Shown here: positions 43,151 to 52,210 of the stretch, one piece after another
Layout: the number at the start of each line of letters is the position of its first letter
How positions within the stretch are numbered: the stretch's first letter is position 1
NCBI RefSeq assembly: GCF_003226565.1
Contig: NZ_QKOE01000016.1
Span: forward strand, 49,282 to 113,281
Reading direction: 5' to 3'
DNA from: Parazoarcus communis SWub3 = DSM 12120
GTDB lineage: Bacteria > Pseudomonadota > Gammaproteobacteria > Burkholderiales > Rhodocyclaceae
DNA length: 64,000 nt
Translations under genes and position numbers: made by a program
The notes under the pieces: model-generated
Seen by the model: only the letters and a program-made list of their open reading frames with translations
The model's database searches: none
Told to the model about the DNA's origin: nothing

Positions 43151-44047
43151 ATGAACACACTCAACTACAAGCACCTGCGCTACTTCTGGATGGTCGCCAA
43201 GGCCGGCAGCGTCGCCCGTGCGGCCCGCCTGCTGCACCTGACCCCGCACTCGGTCAGCGCACAACTCGTGAGCTTCGAGGACAGCCTGGGGGTCAAGCTG
43301 TTTCGTCGCGTCGGACGCCGGCTTGAGCTGAGCGATGCCGGCGAACGCATCCTGACCCATGCGGAAGAGATCTTTACCCTGGGTGACCGCATTGTGGACA
43401 TCCTGCGAGACCAGCGCGCGGTCACTGCGCCACCCTTCCGTATCGGCATCACCGACGCCATGCCCAAGTCGCTGGTCTACACCCTGCTGGAGCCTGCGCT
43501 GAAACTCGAATCGGCGGGACGGCTGATCTGCCGCGAGGGCCTGCTTGCCCCCCTGCTGACCGAGCTGGCCATCCACCGCCTGGATCTGGTCATCGCCGAC
43601 AGGCCCTTGCCACCGCACGTCAGCATCAAGGGCTACAGTCATCTGCTTGGAAGCAGTCCGCTGGCCGTGTTCGGCGCCGAAACACTGCTCGCACGCCTGC
43701 CACCGACCTTTCCCGCCCTGCTCCACGATGCGCCCTTCCTGCTGCCCGGCGAAGACGTAGCCTCACGCGCCGCGCTGCTGCAGTGGCTGGAAACCCATCA
43801 CCTGCACCCGCGCATCGTGGCCGAGCTGGATGACAGCGCACTGATGAAAGCCTTCGGCCAGGCCGGAGCCGGACTGTTCGTCGCCCCCGCCGCCATCTCG
43901 GGCTACATCTGCGAACACTTCCAGGTTCGCGAGGCGGGCCGCATTCCCTCGCTGAAGGAATCGGTCTATGCAATCACCACCGAACGACAAATGCGCCATC
44001 CGGTCATGTCCGCAATCAGCGACCAGGCGAGGAAATGTCTCGCCTGA
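43151..44047 (+). CDS. LysR-family regulator, NhaR-like
   Basis: LysR regulator of 298 residues whose N terminus (MNTLNYKHLRYFWMVAKAGSVARAARLLHLTPHSVSAQL) follows NhaR, the sodium/pH-responsive activator of nhaA in enteric bacteria. The effector domain (about 90-290) contains DLVIADRPLPP. It is divergent from the TerB-like and PsiE-like genes with a 227-base gap and converges on the TRAP dctM gene. Its likely targets are the divergent pair; no Na+/H+ antiporter gene is nearby. Confidence 0.88.
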   Translation: MNTLNYKHLRYFWMVAKAGSVARAARLLHLTPHSVSAQLVSFEDSLGVKLFRRVGRRLELSDAGERILTHAEEIFTLGDRIVDILRDQRAVTAPPFRIGITDAMPKSLVYTLLEPALKLESAGRLICREGLLAPLLTELAIHRLDLVIADRPLPPHVSIKGYSHLLGSSPLAVFGAETLLARLPPTFPALLHDAPFLLPGEDVASRAALLQWLETHHLHPRIVAELDDSALMKAFGQAGAGLFVAPAAISGYICEHFQVREAGRIPSLKESVYAITTERQMRHPVMSAISDQARKCLA

Positions 44048-44123
44048 TCACGCCGCCACCCGCTCCTACCCCAGCCCCCATCAACACCACCTCAAACCCC
44101 GGTCAGGGCGTGGGCGACGGCGG

Positions 44124-45407
44124 CTACAAGTACCCAAGGCGCCCCGGCAGCCACAAGGCCAGCTGCGGAAAGATGATCATCGCGGTGAGCCCGCCCGCCA
44201 TCGCCAGCACCAGCCAGATGACCCAGCGGAAGGTCTCTTCCATGCCGATACCGGCAATACGCGAGGTGATCATCAGCGAGATCGCCATCGGCGGCGTGAA
44301 CTGACCAATGGCAAGGTTGATCGTCATCATCACGCCAAACCAGACCAGATCCCACCCCATGGCCAACGCGATCGGCACCAGCAAGGGCAGCAGGATCAGG
44401 AAGATCGACACCGCATCGAGGAACATGCCTGCCACCAGCAGCAACAGGTTGATCGACAGCAACATCAGCCACTCGCTGGAGTGCATGCCGACCAGCGCCT
44501 TGGCAGCGACGTCGAAGATACCCAGCGTGTTGCCGGCCCAGGCGAATACCGAAGCGATGCCGATGATCATCAGCACCACGGCCGACAACTCACCCGCCTC
44601 GACCAGCAGGCGGAACAGGTCCCTGAAGCGGATGCTGCGATAGATCACCATGCCGACGAAGACCCCGTAGGCCACAGCCACCACCGCGGCCTCGGTCGGC
44701 GTAAACAGGCCGGTACGCAGGCCACCGAGGATGATGACCGGCGCCAGCAACCCCCAGATCGCATCGACAAAGCTCTTGCCCAACGGTGGCCGCTCGGCCT
44801 TGTAACCCTTGCCGAAACCATGCCTGCGGCTGATGATGATGGCAGGCACCAGCAGGCAGAGCGCCGCCACCATGCCAGGGAACAGACCTGCGGCAAACAG
44901 CGCCGGCACCGTCGCTGCGGGCACCATCACGCTATAGACGATGAAGGCGACCGAAGGCGGAATCACGATCGCGGTCGAGCCTGCGGCAGCAATCAATCCT
45001 GCCGAAAAGCCTTTCGGGTAGCCGCGCGCGATCATCGACGGCAGCATGACCGCCGCCACCGCCGCCGCATCGGCGGGCCCTGAGCCCGAGATGCCACCCA
45101 GCAGCATCGACACCAGCACCGCAACGACCGCCAGCGAGCCGGTCCATTCGCCAACGATGGCGGTGACAAAGCGCACCAGGCGCTGGGCCACCCCCGAGCG
45201 CTCGAAAATCATGCCTGCCAGGATGAACATCGGAATGGCCAGCAAGGGATACTTGGCGATGCCGGCGTAGATGTTGGTCGGCACCGCAAGCTGGTCGAAG
45301 CCGGCCATGGCCAGCACGGCAATGCTGGCCACCCCCAGCCCTACGGCCAACGGCATGCCCGCGACCAGGCACAGCAGGAACAAGGCAACAAGCGTGGCGC
45401 CGATCAT
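44124..45407 (-). CDS. TRAP transporter large permease (DctM)
   Basis: Permease of 427 residues, the full family length, with about 12-13 helices. Landmarks are LLAIPMFILAGMIFERSG near residues 56-73, AAAGSTAIVIPPSVAFIVYS near 142-161 and INLAIGQFTPPMAISLMI near 365-382. The start at 45407 overlaps the dctQ stop by 4 bases. It belongs to the minus-strand dctPQM unit 47072-44124; the substrate is unknown. Confidence 0.92.
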   Translation of the reverse strand: MIGATLVALFLLCLVAGMPLAVGLGVASIAVLAMAGFDQLAVPTNIYAGIAKYPLLAIPMFILAGMIFERSGVAQRLVRFVTAIVGEWTGSLAVVAVLVSMLLGGISGSGPADAAAVAAVMLPSMIARGYPKGFSAGLIAAAGSTAIVIPPSVAFIVYSVMVPAATVPALFAAGLFPGMVAALCLLVPAIIISRRHGFGKGYKAERPPLGKSFVDAIWGLLAPVIILGGLRTGLFTPTEAAVVAVAYGVFVGMVIYRSIRFRDLFRLLVEAGELSAVVLMIIGIASVFAWAGNTLGIFDVAAKALVGMHSSEWLMLLSINLLLLVAGMFLDAVSIFLILLPLLVPIALAMGWDLVWFGVMMTINLAIGQFTPPMAISLMITSRIAGIGMEETFRWVIWLVLAMAGGLTAMIIFPQLALWLPGRLGYL

Positions 45408-45901
45408 GCGCGCCTCCGCAAGCGGGTATGCATCAGGCGCAACACGATCAGCACCGCCAGCGTCGGCATCCACACGGTATACCACCACTGCGGCACCCCG
45501 AGCGCGGGTGAGGTTTCTTCGAAACGATACTGGTCATAGGTCAGCCGGCCTGCATAGAAAGCAATGAAGCCGAACAGCGCGGAGGTGACAATGAAGGACA
45601 ACCAGCGTGCAGCGGCACGCCATCCCCGCGGCAGACGTTCGACGAAGAAACCGACGCTGATGTGCCGGTCGAAGGCGAACGCGGTCGACGAGCCCAGAAA
45701 GGACAGGATGATCAGCAGGGCGATGGAGAACTCCTCCGTCGCCGCAAACGACTGCGAGGTCAGGTAACGTGCAATCACGTTGCCAAGCGAGATCAGCACG
45801 ATCATGCCCATGACTACCCCGGTCAGCACCTGCTCGAGGGTATAGGACGGCAGAACCGGTTCATCCCCTGCGCGGGCCTCCGGCGGCACTTCGATACTCA
45901 T
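45404..45901 (-). CDS. TRAP transporter small permease (DctQ)
   Basis: Four-helix membrane subunit of 165 residues. The DctQ-typical region ISLGNVIARYLTSQSFAATEEFSIALLIILSFLGSSTAFAFDRHISVGFF spans about residues 36-86. The start at 45901 has AGAAAGG upstream on the minus strand. It overlaps dctM and lies 136 bases after dctP, with a terminator-like hairpin in the gap. Confidence 0.9.
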   Translation of the reverse strand: MSIEVPPEARAGDEPVLPSYTLEQVLTGVVMGMIVLISLGNVIARYLTSQSFAATEEFSIALLIILSFLGSSTAFAFDRHISVGFFVERLPRGWRAAARWLSFIVTSALFGFIAFYAGRLTYDQYRFEETSPALGVPQWWYTVWMPTLAVLIVLRLMHTRLRRRA

Positions 45902-45936
45902 TGACGAGCCTTTCTGGCAATCATTGAAAAACACAA

Positions 45937-45963
45937 CGGGCAGGCCTGTTTCGGCACTGCCCG
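45937..45963 (-). terminator. Hairpin between dctP and dctQM (likely attenuator)
   Basis: Arms CGGGCAG (45937-45943) and CTGCCCG (45957-45963) with a 13-base loop. On the minus strand it is followed by TTGTGTTTTTC. This would let the binding-protein gene be transcribed in excess over the permease genes, as is common in such operons. Confidence 0.55.
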
Positions 45964-46037
45964 GAAATAACTCACTCAAGCCATGCAGCCATCATGGCAT
46001 GCCGGAATGGCACACCACGATGACCGGAAACCGCCGC

Positions 46038-47072
46038 TCAGCGCTTGGCGATATCCTCTTCGGCCTGCTTGACCAGATCGGCCCCTACGCGATCGGCCCA
46101 CTCCTTGTAGACTCCCGAGGTGGCCTTGCGGAAGGCATCGCGCTCGGCGTCGGAGAGACGGACCACCGACACGCCATTGGCCTCGATTTCCTTCAGCAGC
46201 GCATCGTCACCGGCGGAAATGCCGGCACGGGCGCGGGCGACCTCTTCCTTGGCTGCCTGCAGTGCAGCTTCACGCACCAGCGCCTGGTCCTGTGCCGTCC
46301 AGCTGTTCCACACGTTCTTGTTGACGACGAAAATCAGCGGATCCGCGACATAGCCCCACAAGGTCAGGTGCTTCTGCCCAACCGTATGCAGCTTGGCGGC
46401 ATTGAACACCGCCAGCGGGTTCTCCTGCCCATCGACTGCACCCGTCGCCATCGCAGGCTGCGCATCGGCCCAGCTCATCTGCGTGGGGTTGGCACCCAGT
46501 GCATTGAAGGTGGCGAGGAACAGTGGCGAGCCGACCACCCGCATCTTCATGCCCTTGAGGTCTTCCGGCGTGCGGATCGGCTTCTTGGAGTTGGACACCT
46601 CACGGAAACCGTTCTCGCCCCATGCCAGCGGCACCACATCGCGCTCACCCAGCAGATCGAACATCTTCTTGCCGACACGGCCCTGGGTCAGGGCGTCGAT
46701 GGCCTTGTGGTCGGGCATCAGGAAGGGCAGGGCGAACAGATTGAGCTCGCGCACCTGCGGCGACCAGTTGATGGTCGATCCCACCGCCATGTCGATGATG
46801 CCCTGACGCAGCGCGGTGAACTCCTTGGTCTGGTCACCGGAGACCAGCGAGGTACCCGGATAGACCTTGATCTTGATCCGGCCTTCGGTCTTTTCCGCGA
46901 CCAGATCCGCCCAACGCTTGGCACCCCAACCCCACGGGAAGGCTTCGCCAAGCACGGTGGACAGCTTGTACTCGTCCTTGTAAGGCGCGGCGGCAGTCGC
47001 CGGCAGGGAGAAACCCAGCGCAGCCGAAGCAAACAGGCCGGCGATCAGGGCGGTAAAACGACGTTTCTGCAT
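46038..47072 (-). CDS. TRAP transporter substrate-binding protein (DctP)
   Basis: Periplasmic binding protein of 344 residues with signal peptide (about 1-28, ending PATAAA). Landmarks: GRIKIKVYPGTSLVSGDQTKEFTALRQGIIDMAVGS near 62-98, DLKGMKMRVVGSPLF near 165-180 with the ligand-binding Arg, and GAVDGQENPLAVF near 202-214. The start at 47072 (MQKRRF) gives the expected signal sequence. The 276-base gap upstream, shared with the divergent gene at 47349, has an AT-rich centre (about 47215-47280) that probably holds both promoters. Confidence 0.91.
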   Translation of the reverse strand: MQKRRFTALIAGLFASAALGFSLPATAAAPYKDEYKLSTVLGEAFPWGWGAKRWADLVAEKTEGRIKIKVYPGTSLVSGDQTKEFTALRQGIIDMAVGSTINWSPQVRELNLFALPFLMPDHKAIDALTQGRVGKKMFDLLGERDVVPLAWGENGFREVSNSKKPIRTPEDLKGMKMRVVGSPLFLATFNALGANPTQMSWADAQPAMATGAVDGQENPLAVFNAAKLHTVGQKHLTLWGYVADPLIFVVNKNVWNSWTAQDQALVREAALQAAKEEVARARAGISAGDDALLKEIEANGVSVVRLSDAERDAFRKATSGVYKEWADRVGADLVKQAEEDIAKR

Positions 47073-47348
47073 GAAAAGGTCTCCCACGAATTGTTGTTGC
47101 ACCAGCGGTGCGGCGGCAGCGGGAAAGCGGTCGCCCGCCCGGGATTCTACAAACAGCGGCAGCGATGACCAAACCGGATGACGGGACATCGGCCACCGGC
47201 ACGCCATACGGAATATGTCATGTACACAAGATTTCCTTTGCGCCCTATTTTAGTGCATTGAAAATATTGATTATTCCGTGCTTGGCACGGTAACCGGAGT
47301 GCTGCAGAATCCGCCCCCTTTTTTACTGATCCCGAAACGGTCCGGCAC

Positions 47349-48542
47349 ATGAACACCCCACTCTCCCACTTCATCCCGGCCGATCCGGTCGCCGCCCAAC
47401 TGGGCCCCCAGCACGGCTACGCCTTCGATGGTGACCTTGTCACCCTGAACGCCCAGATCTGCGTCGTCGATCCGATGGCAGCCGCCTCGCTACGCTGGGT
47501 GCTGCAACTTTGGGCCGAGGACACCCTGGTCGCCAGCGCGGACTGCAGCGGACTGCAGACCGACCATAACGGCAATGCCTGGGTTCAGATCACAACCGAC
47601 GCCCTGCTGCCCGCCGGCACCAGCGAACATGCCATGACCCTGACGCTGGCCAGCGATGACGGCAGCGGCCTGCGCCGCTGCGACACCGCCGGCTACCCAC
47701 GCAGCGAGCGCTTCTGCCTGCCGCGTATCGACGGCTCGGTGGCCTATGCCCTGAGCGACGCCCACACCACCCTCAACGCCGACAGCATCTTCAACCCGCG
47801 CCCTGCCGACAACCTGTCAGGCTCGCTGGTGCTCGAACTGTGGGCCCTGCCCGAACCTTACCGCGGTGGTGCGTTCAACGGCATCCTGATCGGCAGCGAA
47901 GCCCTCGGCCAGATCGCCGGCCAGTGCGCCATCGGTCCGATCCAGGCCACACTCCCCACCTGCACCCTGCCGGCCGGTCGCTGGCTGTTGACACTGATGC
48001 TGCGCGAATGGACGGGTCATGGCTATCTGACGCGCGACTACCGCAGCTTTGCGCTGGCTGTCGACGGCCCCCTGCCGGCATCCGCAGCCGTTGCAGACAG
48101 CGCAGTCGAGTTCACTGCCTCGGCGCCGGAAGGCGAGGTGACCGAGACCCCGGTCAAGACCGCCACCGCCAGCCCAGCCGAAACCGCCACCGTCCCCCCA
48201 ACCAAGGCGCCCGCCAAGGCCAAGACTGAAAGCAAAGCCAAGGCAGCCAGCACCGAACCCACGCCCAAAGCCGCTGCCAGCAAGAAAGTAAAGGTGACGT
48301 CAGCCGCCAAGGCCAGCCCTGCCGCTGCCCCTGCCCCTGCCCCTTCCGCCAAACCTGCAGCGGCCGGCGTCTCGATCAACGAGGCCGACGCTGCTGTGCT
48401 GGGCAAGCTCAAAGGCGTGACCGCCGCCATTGCGGCAGGCATTGTCGCTGGCCGGCCGTGGAAGTCGATCGACGACCTGAGCAAGGTCAAGGGCATCGGC
48501 AGCAAGATGCTCGACAGACTACGTTCGCAGATCCGCCTGTAA
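47349..48542 (+). CDS. Two-domain hypothetical protein with Ala/Pro/Lys linker and C-terminal helix-hairpin-helix domain
   Basis: Protein of 397 residues with no recognised whole-length family. The first 240 residues look like two related beta-rich domains (each with a hydrophobic LxLWA core: VLQLWAEDTLVAS near 55 and LVLELWALPEPYRGG near 160) without a signal peptide. Residues about 245-340 are a low-complexity Ala/Pro/Lys/Thr linker like histone-H1 tails. The last 55 residues form a helix-hairpin-helix pair (INEADAAVLGKLKGVTAAIAAGIV and IDDLSKVKGIGSKMLDRL), as in ComEA. A cytoplasmic DNA-associated protein is plausible. A strong bidirectional hairpin follows the stop. Confidence 0.7.
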   Translation: MNTPLSHFIPADPVAAQLGPQHGYAFDGDLVTLNAQICVVDPMAAASLRWVLQLWAEDTLVASADCSGLQTDHNGNAWVQITTDALLPAGTSEHAMTLTLASDDGSGLRRCDTAGYPRSERFCLPRIDGSVAYALSDAHTTLNADSIFNPRPADNLSGSLVLELWALPEPYRGGAFNGILIGSEALGQIAGQCAIGPIQATLPTCTLPAGRWLLTLMLREWTGHGYLTRDYRSFALAVDGPLPASAAVADSAVEFTASAPEGEVTETPVKTATASPAETATVPPTKAPAKAKTESKAKAASTEPTPKAAASKKVKVTSAAKASPAAAPAPAPSAKPAAAGVSINEADAAVLGKLKGVTAAIAAGIVAGRPWKSIDDLSKVKGIGSKMLDRLRSQIRL

Positions 48543-48548
48543 GCACCG

Positions 48549-48577
48549 GTGCAGGCCCGGCAGTGCCGGGCCTGCAC
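48549..48577. terminator. Perfect 14-bp inverted repeat between convergent genes
   Basis: GTGCAGGCCCGGCA (48549-48562) and its exact complement (48564-48577) with one base between. It fills the 37-base gap between the convergent genes ending at 48542 and 48580, so it likely terminates both. Confidence 0.7.
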
Positions 48578-48579
48578 AC

Positions 48580-51147
48580 TCAATGAGCGCCGAGATACGC
48601 CCGCGCCAACGCGCTGTCGCCGGCAATCTCGGCGGCCGTCCCCTGTGCCACCACCCTGCCCCCCTCCAGCACATAGGCGCGGTCGGCCAGCGCCAGGGCG
48701 AGCGACGCCATCTGATCGACCAGCACGATGGTCAGCGCCTCTCCGCGCAGTCGATCCAGCACACCGAAAAGATCCTCGATGACCTTCGGCGCCAGACCGA
48801 GCGAAGGCTCGTCCAGCAGCAAGACGCGTGGCTTGGCCATCAGACCGCGCGCGATCGCCAGCATCTGCTGCTCGCCTCCGGACAGCAGACCCGCACGTTG
48901 GTGGGCGCGCTCGCGCAAGCGTGGAAAACGATCGAGCATCGCCTCCAGCCTTTCCTCCATCCGGTCCGGACAGCGGAAGGCGCCCAGACGGATGTTGTCC
49001 ACCACCGACAACTCGGGAAACACCTGACGCCCCTCCGGCACCAGCACCAGGCCGAGGCCCACCACCTGCTCGGCACCCAAGCCTTCAAGCGCTACGCCAT
49101 CCAGGTGCATGCCCCCCATGACCGGTCGATGCAAACCGGACAGTGCGCGCATCAGCGTCGACTTTCCAGCGCCGTTGGCCCCGAGCAAGGCAACCAGTTC
49201 TCCTTCCCGTACCTTGATGCCGACCTGCTGCAGCACCGGCGCAGCACCATAACCTGCAGTCAGTGCATCGACCCCAAGCAGTTCGGCCCCGGCCGTCGCG
49301 CGCGCGCCCGTCGTCGCCAGACTGGGACTGCCGCCGCCTTCCCCCAGATAGGCCCGCCGTACGGCGGGGTTGTCCTGGACCTCGGACGGTGTACCGGCGG
49401 CCAGCGGCTGACCGGCATCGAGCACCACGATATGGTCGGAAATGCTCATCACCAACGGCATGTCATGCTCGACCACCAGCACGCCAATGCCAGCCCGTGC
49501 CACCCGGGTGAGCAGGTCCGCAAGCTGGCGCTTGTCATCACGCGACAGGCCGGCAGCCGGCTCATCCAGCAACAGGATGTCAGGATCGGTCGCCAACGCC
49601 CGGGCAATCTCGACCAGACGACGGTCGACATGCGCCAGGTCAGCCGCGGGCGTTTCCAGGCTACCGCGATAGCCACAGAAAGCCAGCAGTCCGCGCGCCT
49701 GATCGCGCGCCGAAGGCGCAGCAAACCGTGTCCGCCCCAGAAAGCTGCCAAGACGCCCACCCGTCATCGCCAGGGTGACGTTGTCGATGACGCTCAAGGA
49801 GCCAAACAGCAACGAGGTCTGGTAGGTCCGCGCCACACCGGCACGCGCGATGCGGTAGGCCGGACGCCCGGCGAGCCGCACACCGCCCACCGAGAAGTCA
49901 CCTTCCGACGGCCGGTAGAAACCGGTCAGCATGTTGATCACCGTGGACTTGCCCGCACCGTTGGGACCGATCAGGCTGGTCAACGTACCTGGCTTCACCA
50001 TCAGGCTGACACCGGATGCAGCCCGCAATCCGCCAAACACCATGGCCAGCCCGTCTGCCTGCAAGGGCTGGCGCTGGCGCGGCATCACCGCGTCGCGGCC
50101 AGACACAGGCTCGGCGGACGAAGCCTTCCCCACTGCCTCAGGCAACGGACGCCAGCGCCGTGCCAGCGACGCCAGCAAGCCGACCGCGCCTCCTGGCGCA
50201 GCCCACAGCACCACCAGCAGCAAGGCACCAAAGAACAGCAGACGATACTCTTCCATGCTCGCCAGCCATTCCGGCAGCAAGCCGACGATGACCGCACCGA
50301 TCAGGGGTCCTGCTACCGAGCCGGCACCGCCGATCATCACCACCAGCACGAACAGGATGGACAGCGAGAAGGCGAAGCTGTGCGGCGTCACGAATCCGGA
50401 CAAGGGCGCAAACAGCCCCCCGGCCAATCCGGCCAGCGCGGCCGAAAACACGAAGGCCACGGTCTTGATCCGCAGGGGGTCGATCCCCAGCGACTCGGCC
50501 GCAGTCTCGCTGTCACGCACCGCCCGCATGGCTGCACCCCAGGTACCACGGGACAGCAGTGCATACACCCACAGCATCGCCACCGCAGCAACGATGGCCA
50601 GGATCGCGACCGCGCGCTCACCCTGGGCAAGGCCGCCAAGCGTCGGTGAGCCGATGCCCATGATGCCGTTCTGCCCTCCGGTGAGTTCGCGCAACTCGAC
50701 AATGCCATGTTCGACAATGAACGCGAACGCGATCGTCAGCATCGCCAGATAGGGCCCGCGCACCCGCAACGCGGGCAGTGCGAGCAAGCCGCCACTGATC
50801 GCAGCGACCAGAGCACCCAACGGCCATGCCAGCCAGAAGCTCCACCCTGCCGATGCGGTCAGGATGGCCACCGTGTAGGCGCCGAGCGCATAGAACCCGA
50901 CATGGCCGAAGGAGACCTGCCCGGTGAGCCCGAGCAGCACATTCAGACCGATGCCGACAATCGCCAGCAAGGCCACGTTGGCCAGTACAAACACGTAGTA
51001 GCCATTGACGCTGAGCGCCAGCACCACACCAACGACCAGCACCGCCGCCACTGCGGCCAGTTGCAGGGGCGAACCGGGCAGCAAGCCGTCAATCGGCTTC
51101 GCTGCCTCGATACGGTCAGCCGCAGACATCGTCATCCGGGGCTTCAT
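48580..51147 (-). CDS. Fused branched-chain-type ABC transporter: LivM permease + LivG ATPase + LivF ATPase in one chain
   Basis: One uninterrupted 855-residue frame joins three subunits that are normally separate. Residues about 1-345 are a LivM permease (GLNVLLGLTGQVSFGHVGFYALGAY near 67-91). After a short polar linker, about 370-610 is a LivG-type ATPase (GPNGAGKST; Walker B DILLLDEPAAGLS). About 625-855 is a LivF-type ATPase (GANGAGKST, LSGGEQQMLAIARGL, RVLLLDEPSLGLAP). The LivG signature region reads LAHVDRRLVEIARAL, without the usual Gly pair, so that half may be catalytically weak. The start overlaps the livH stop by 4 bases. The unit is driven from the sigma-54 promoter at 53442-53457. 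Confidence 0.92.
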   Translation of the reverse strand: MKPRMTMSAADRIEAAKPIDGLLPGSPLQLAAVAAVLVVGVVLALSVNGYYVFVLANVALLAIVGIGLNVLLGLTGQVSFGHVGFYALGAYTVAILTASAGWSFWLAWPLGALVAAISGGLLALPALRVRGPYLAMLTIAFAFIVEHGIVELRELTGGQNGIMGIGSPTLGGLAQGERAVAILAIVAAVAMLWVYALLSRGTWGAAMRAVRDSETAAESLGIDPLRIKTVAFVFSAALAGLAGGLFAPLSGFVTPHSFAFSLSILFVLVVMIGGAGSVAGPLIGAVIVGLLPEWLASMEEYRLLFFGALLLVVLWAAPGGAVGLLASLARRWRPLPEAVGKASSAEPVSGRDAVMPRQRQPLQADGLAMVFGGLRAASGVSLMVKPGTLTSLIGPNGAGKSTVINMLTGFYRPSEGDFSVGGVRLAGRPAYRIARAGVARTYQTSLLFGSLSVIDNVTLAMTGGRLGSFLGRTRFAAPSARDQARGLLAFCGYRGSLETPAADLAHVDRRLVEIARALATDPDILLLDEPAAGLSRDDKRQLADLLTRVARAGIGVLVVEHDMPLVMSISDHIVVLDAGQPLAAGTPSEVQDNPAVRRAYLGEGGGSPSLATTGARATAGAELLGVDALTAGYGAAPVLQQVGIKVREGELVALLGANGAGKSTLMRALSGLHRPVMGGMHLDGVALEGLGAEQVVGLGLVLVPEGRQVFPELSVVDNIRLGAFRCPDRMEERLEAMLDRFPRLRERAHQRAGLLSGGEQQMLAIARGLMAKPRVLLLDEPSLGLAPKVIEDLFGVLDRLRGEALTIVLVDQMASLALALADRAYVLEGGRVVAQGTAAEIAGDSALARAYLGAH

Positions 51148-52019
51148 ACTTTCCTCACCTGGGCACGACCGAACAGACCGTTTGGGCGGGCGGCCAGCAC
51201 GGCAATGACGAGCGCAAACATCAGGATCTGGGTGTAACTCGACCCCAGCGTGGCGGTGATCAGCGCTTCACCGATCCCGAACAGCAGGCCGGCAATCATC
51301 ACCCCCCACGCGCTGGTGATGCCGCCCAGAATAGCCACCGCAAAGGCCTTGAGGCCAAACAGGGTACCCATGTCGGAATGCACGTTGAACAGCGGCGCAA
51401 TCAAAACCCCGGCCACACCGGCAAGCAAGGTCGACAGTGCAAACGCCACGGCAATGGTCCGCCGGATCGGAATCCCCATCAGCCGTGCGGCATCACGGTT
51501 CTGGGTGACCGCCAGCATCGCCGTACCCCAGCGCGTCCGACGCGACACGGTATGCAGCAGCGCAGCCAGCGCAAGACCGACCAGCGGAATCAGCACCTGC
51601 AGCGGATAGACGCCCAGGCCCGCACCACCAACCTCCAGCGGGTTCACCGCCAGTGGCGACGGCAAGCTCCGCGGCTCCTTGCCAAAGGCATACATCACCA
51701 GATTGTCCAGTACGATGCCGAGCGCCACCGTCGCCATCAGCCAGGCATCTGACCCCCGGCTGACAAACGGCCGCACCGCCACGAATTCCACCAGCAGGCC
51801 ATATAGCGCGCACAGCGCGAGTGCCAGCAGGATGGCCGGCAACAGGTGCCAGCCCAAAGTCTGGGCAAAGGTGAAGGTCAGCACCGCACCGAGCATCATC
51901 GAGCTGCCCTGGGCAAAGTTCACCGTGCCCGATACCGCATAGGTCAGGTAAAAACCCAGCGCCATCAGGCCGTACATGCTGCCGAGCCCGACGCCGCTGA
52001 TCAAGGCGGACAAAAGCAT
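51144..52019 (-). CDS. livH: Branched-chain-type ABC transporter permease (LivH)
   Basis: Permease of 291 residues with about eight helices: LGSMYGLMALGFYLTYAVSGTVNFAQGSSMMLGAVL near 11-46 and NRDAARLMGIPIRRTIAVAFALS near 174-196 are LivH landmarks. It pairs with the fused LivM-LivG-LivF chain, which it overlaps by 4 bases. A 191-base gap with a GGCCGG/CCGGCC stem (52171-52193) separates it from the binding-protein gene upstream. Confidence 0.9.
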   Translation of the reverse strand: MLLSALISGVGLGSMYGLMALGFYLTYAVSGTVNFAQGSSMMLGAVLTFTFAQTLGWHLLPAILLALALCALYGLLVEFVAVRPFVSRGSDAWLMATVALGIVLDNLVMYAFGKEPRSLPSPLAVNPLEVGGAGLGVYPLQVLIPLVGLALAALLHTVSRRTRWGTAMLAVTQNRDAARLMGIPIRRTIAVAFALSTLLAGVAGVLIAPLFNVHSDMGTLFGLKAFAVAILGGITSAWGVMIAGLLFGIGEALITATLGSSYTQILMFALVIAVLAARPNGLFGRAQVRKV

Positions 52020-52210
52020 GGCGTTCCCCGTTCAGAAGTGTGATTCAACCTGGCCACCGCAGTTGGGCGTACCCATCCGACCGGCGACGTCTGCCGAAAG
52101 CGCAGAATGTCATTTGCCTCCGGCTTCCGGGTCATCAACCCGTGCTCAACGGCCGTTTCCAGGTTCGAAGGGCCGGAGCAGGACGCCCCGGCCATCAGAC
52201 AGCTGGAGGC

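Noticed and set aside
47207..47225. ATATGTCATGTACACAAG as a GntR-type operator
   Set aside because: Symmetry is poor and no linked GntR gene exists near this TRAP operon.
47274..47296. TGGCACGG before the gene at 47349 as a sigma-54 promoter
   Set aside because: The -24 half is good but there is no GC at the required 12-base distance, so the -12 element is missing.
48583..50649. 688-codon plus-strand open frame opposite the fused Liv gene
   Set aside because: Composition is low-complexity Arg/Gln/His typical of antisense frames in GC-rich genes; the minus-strand frame has clear ABC motifs.
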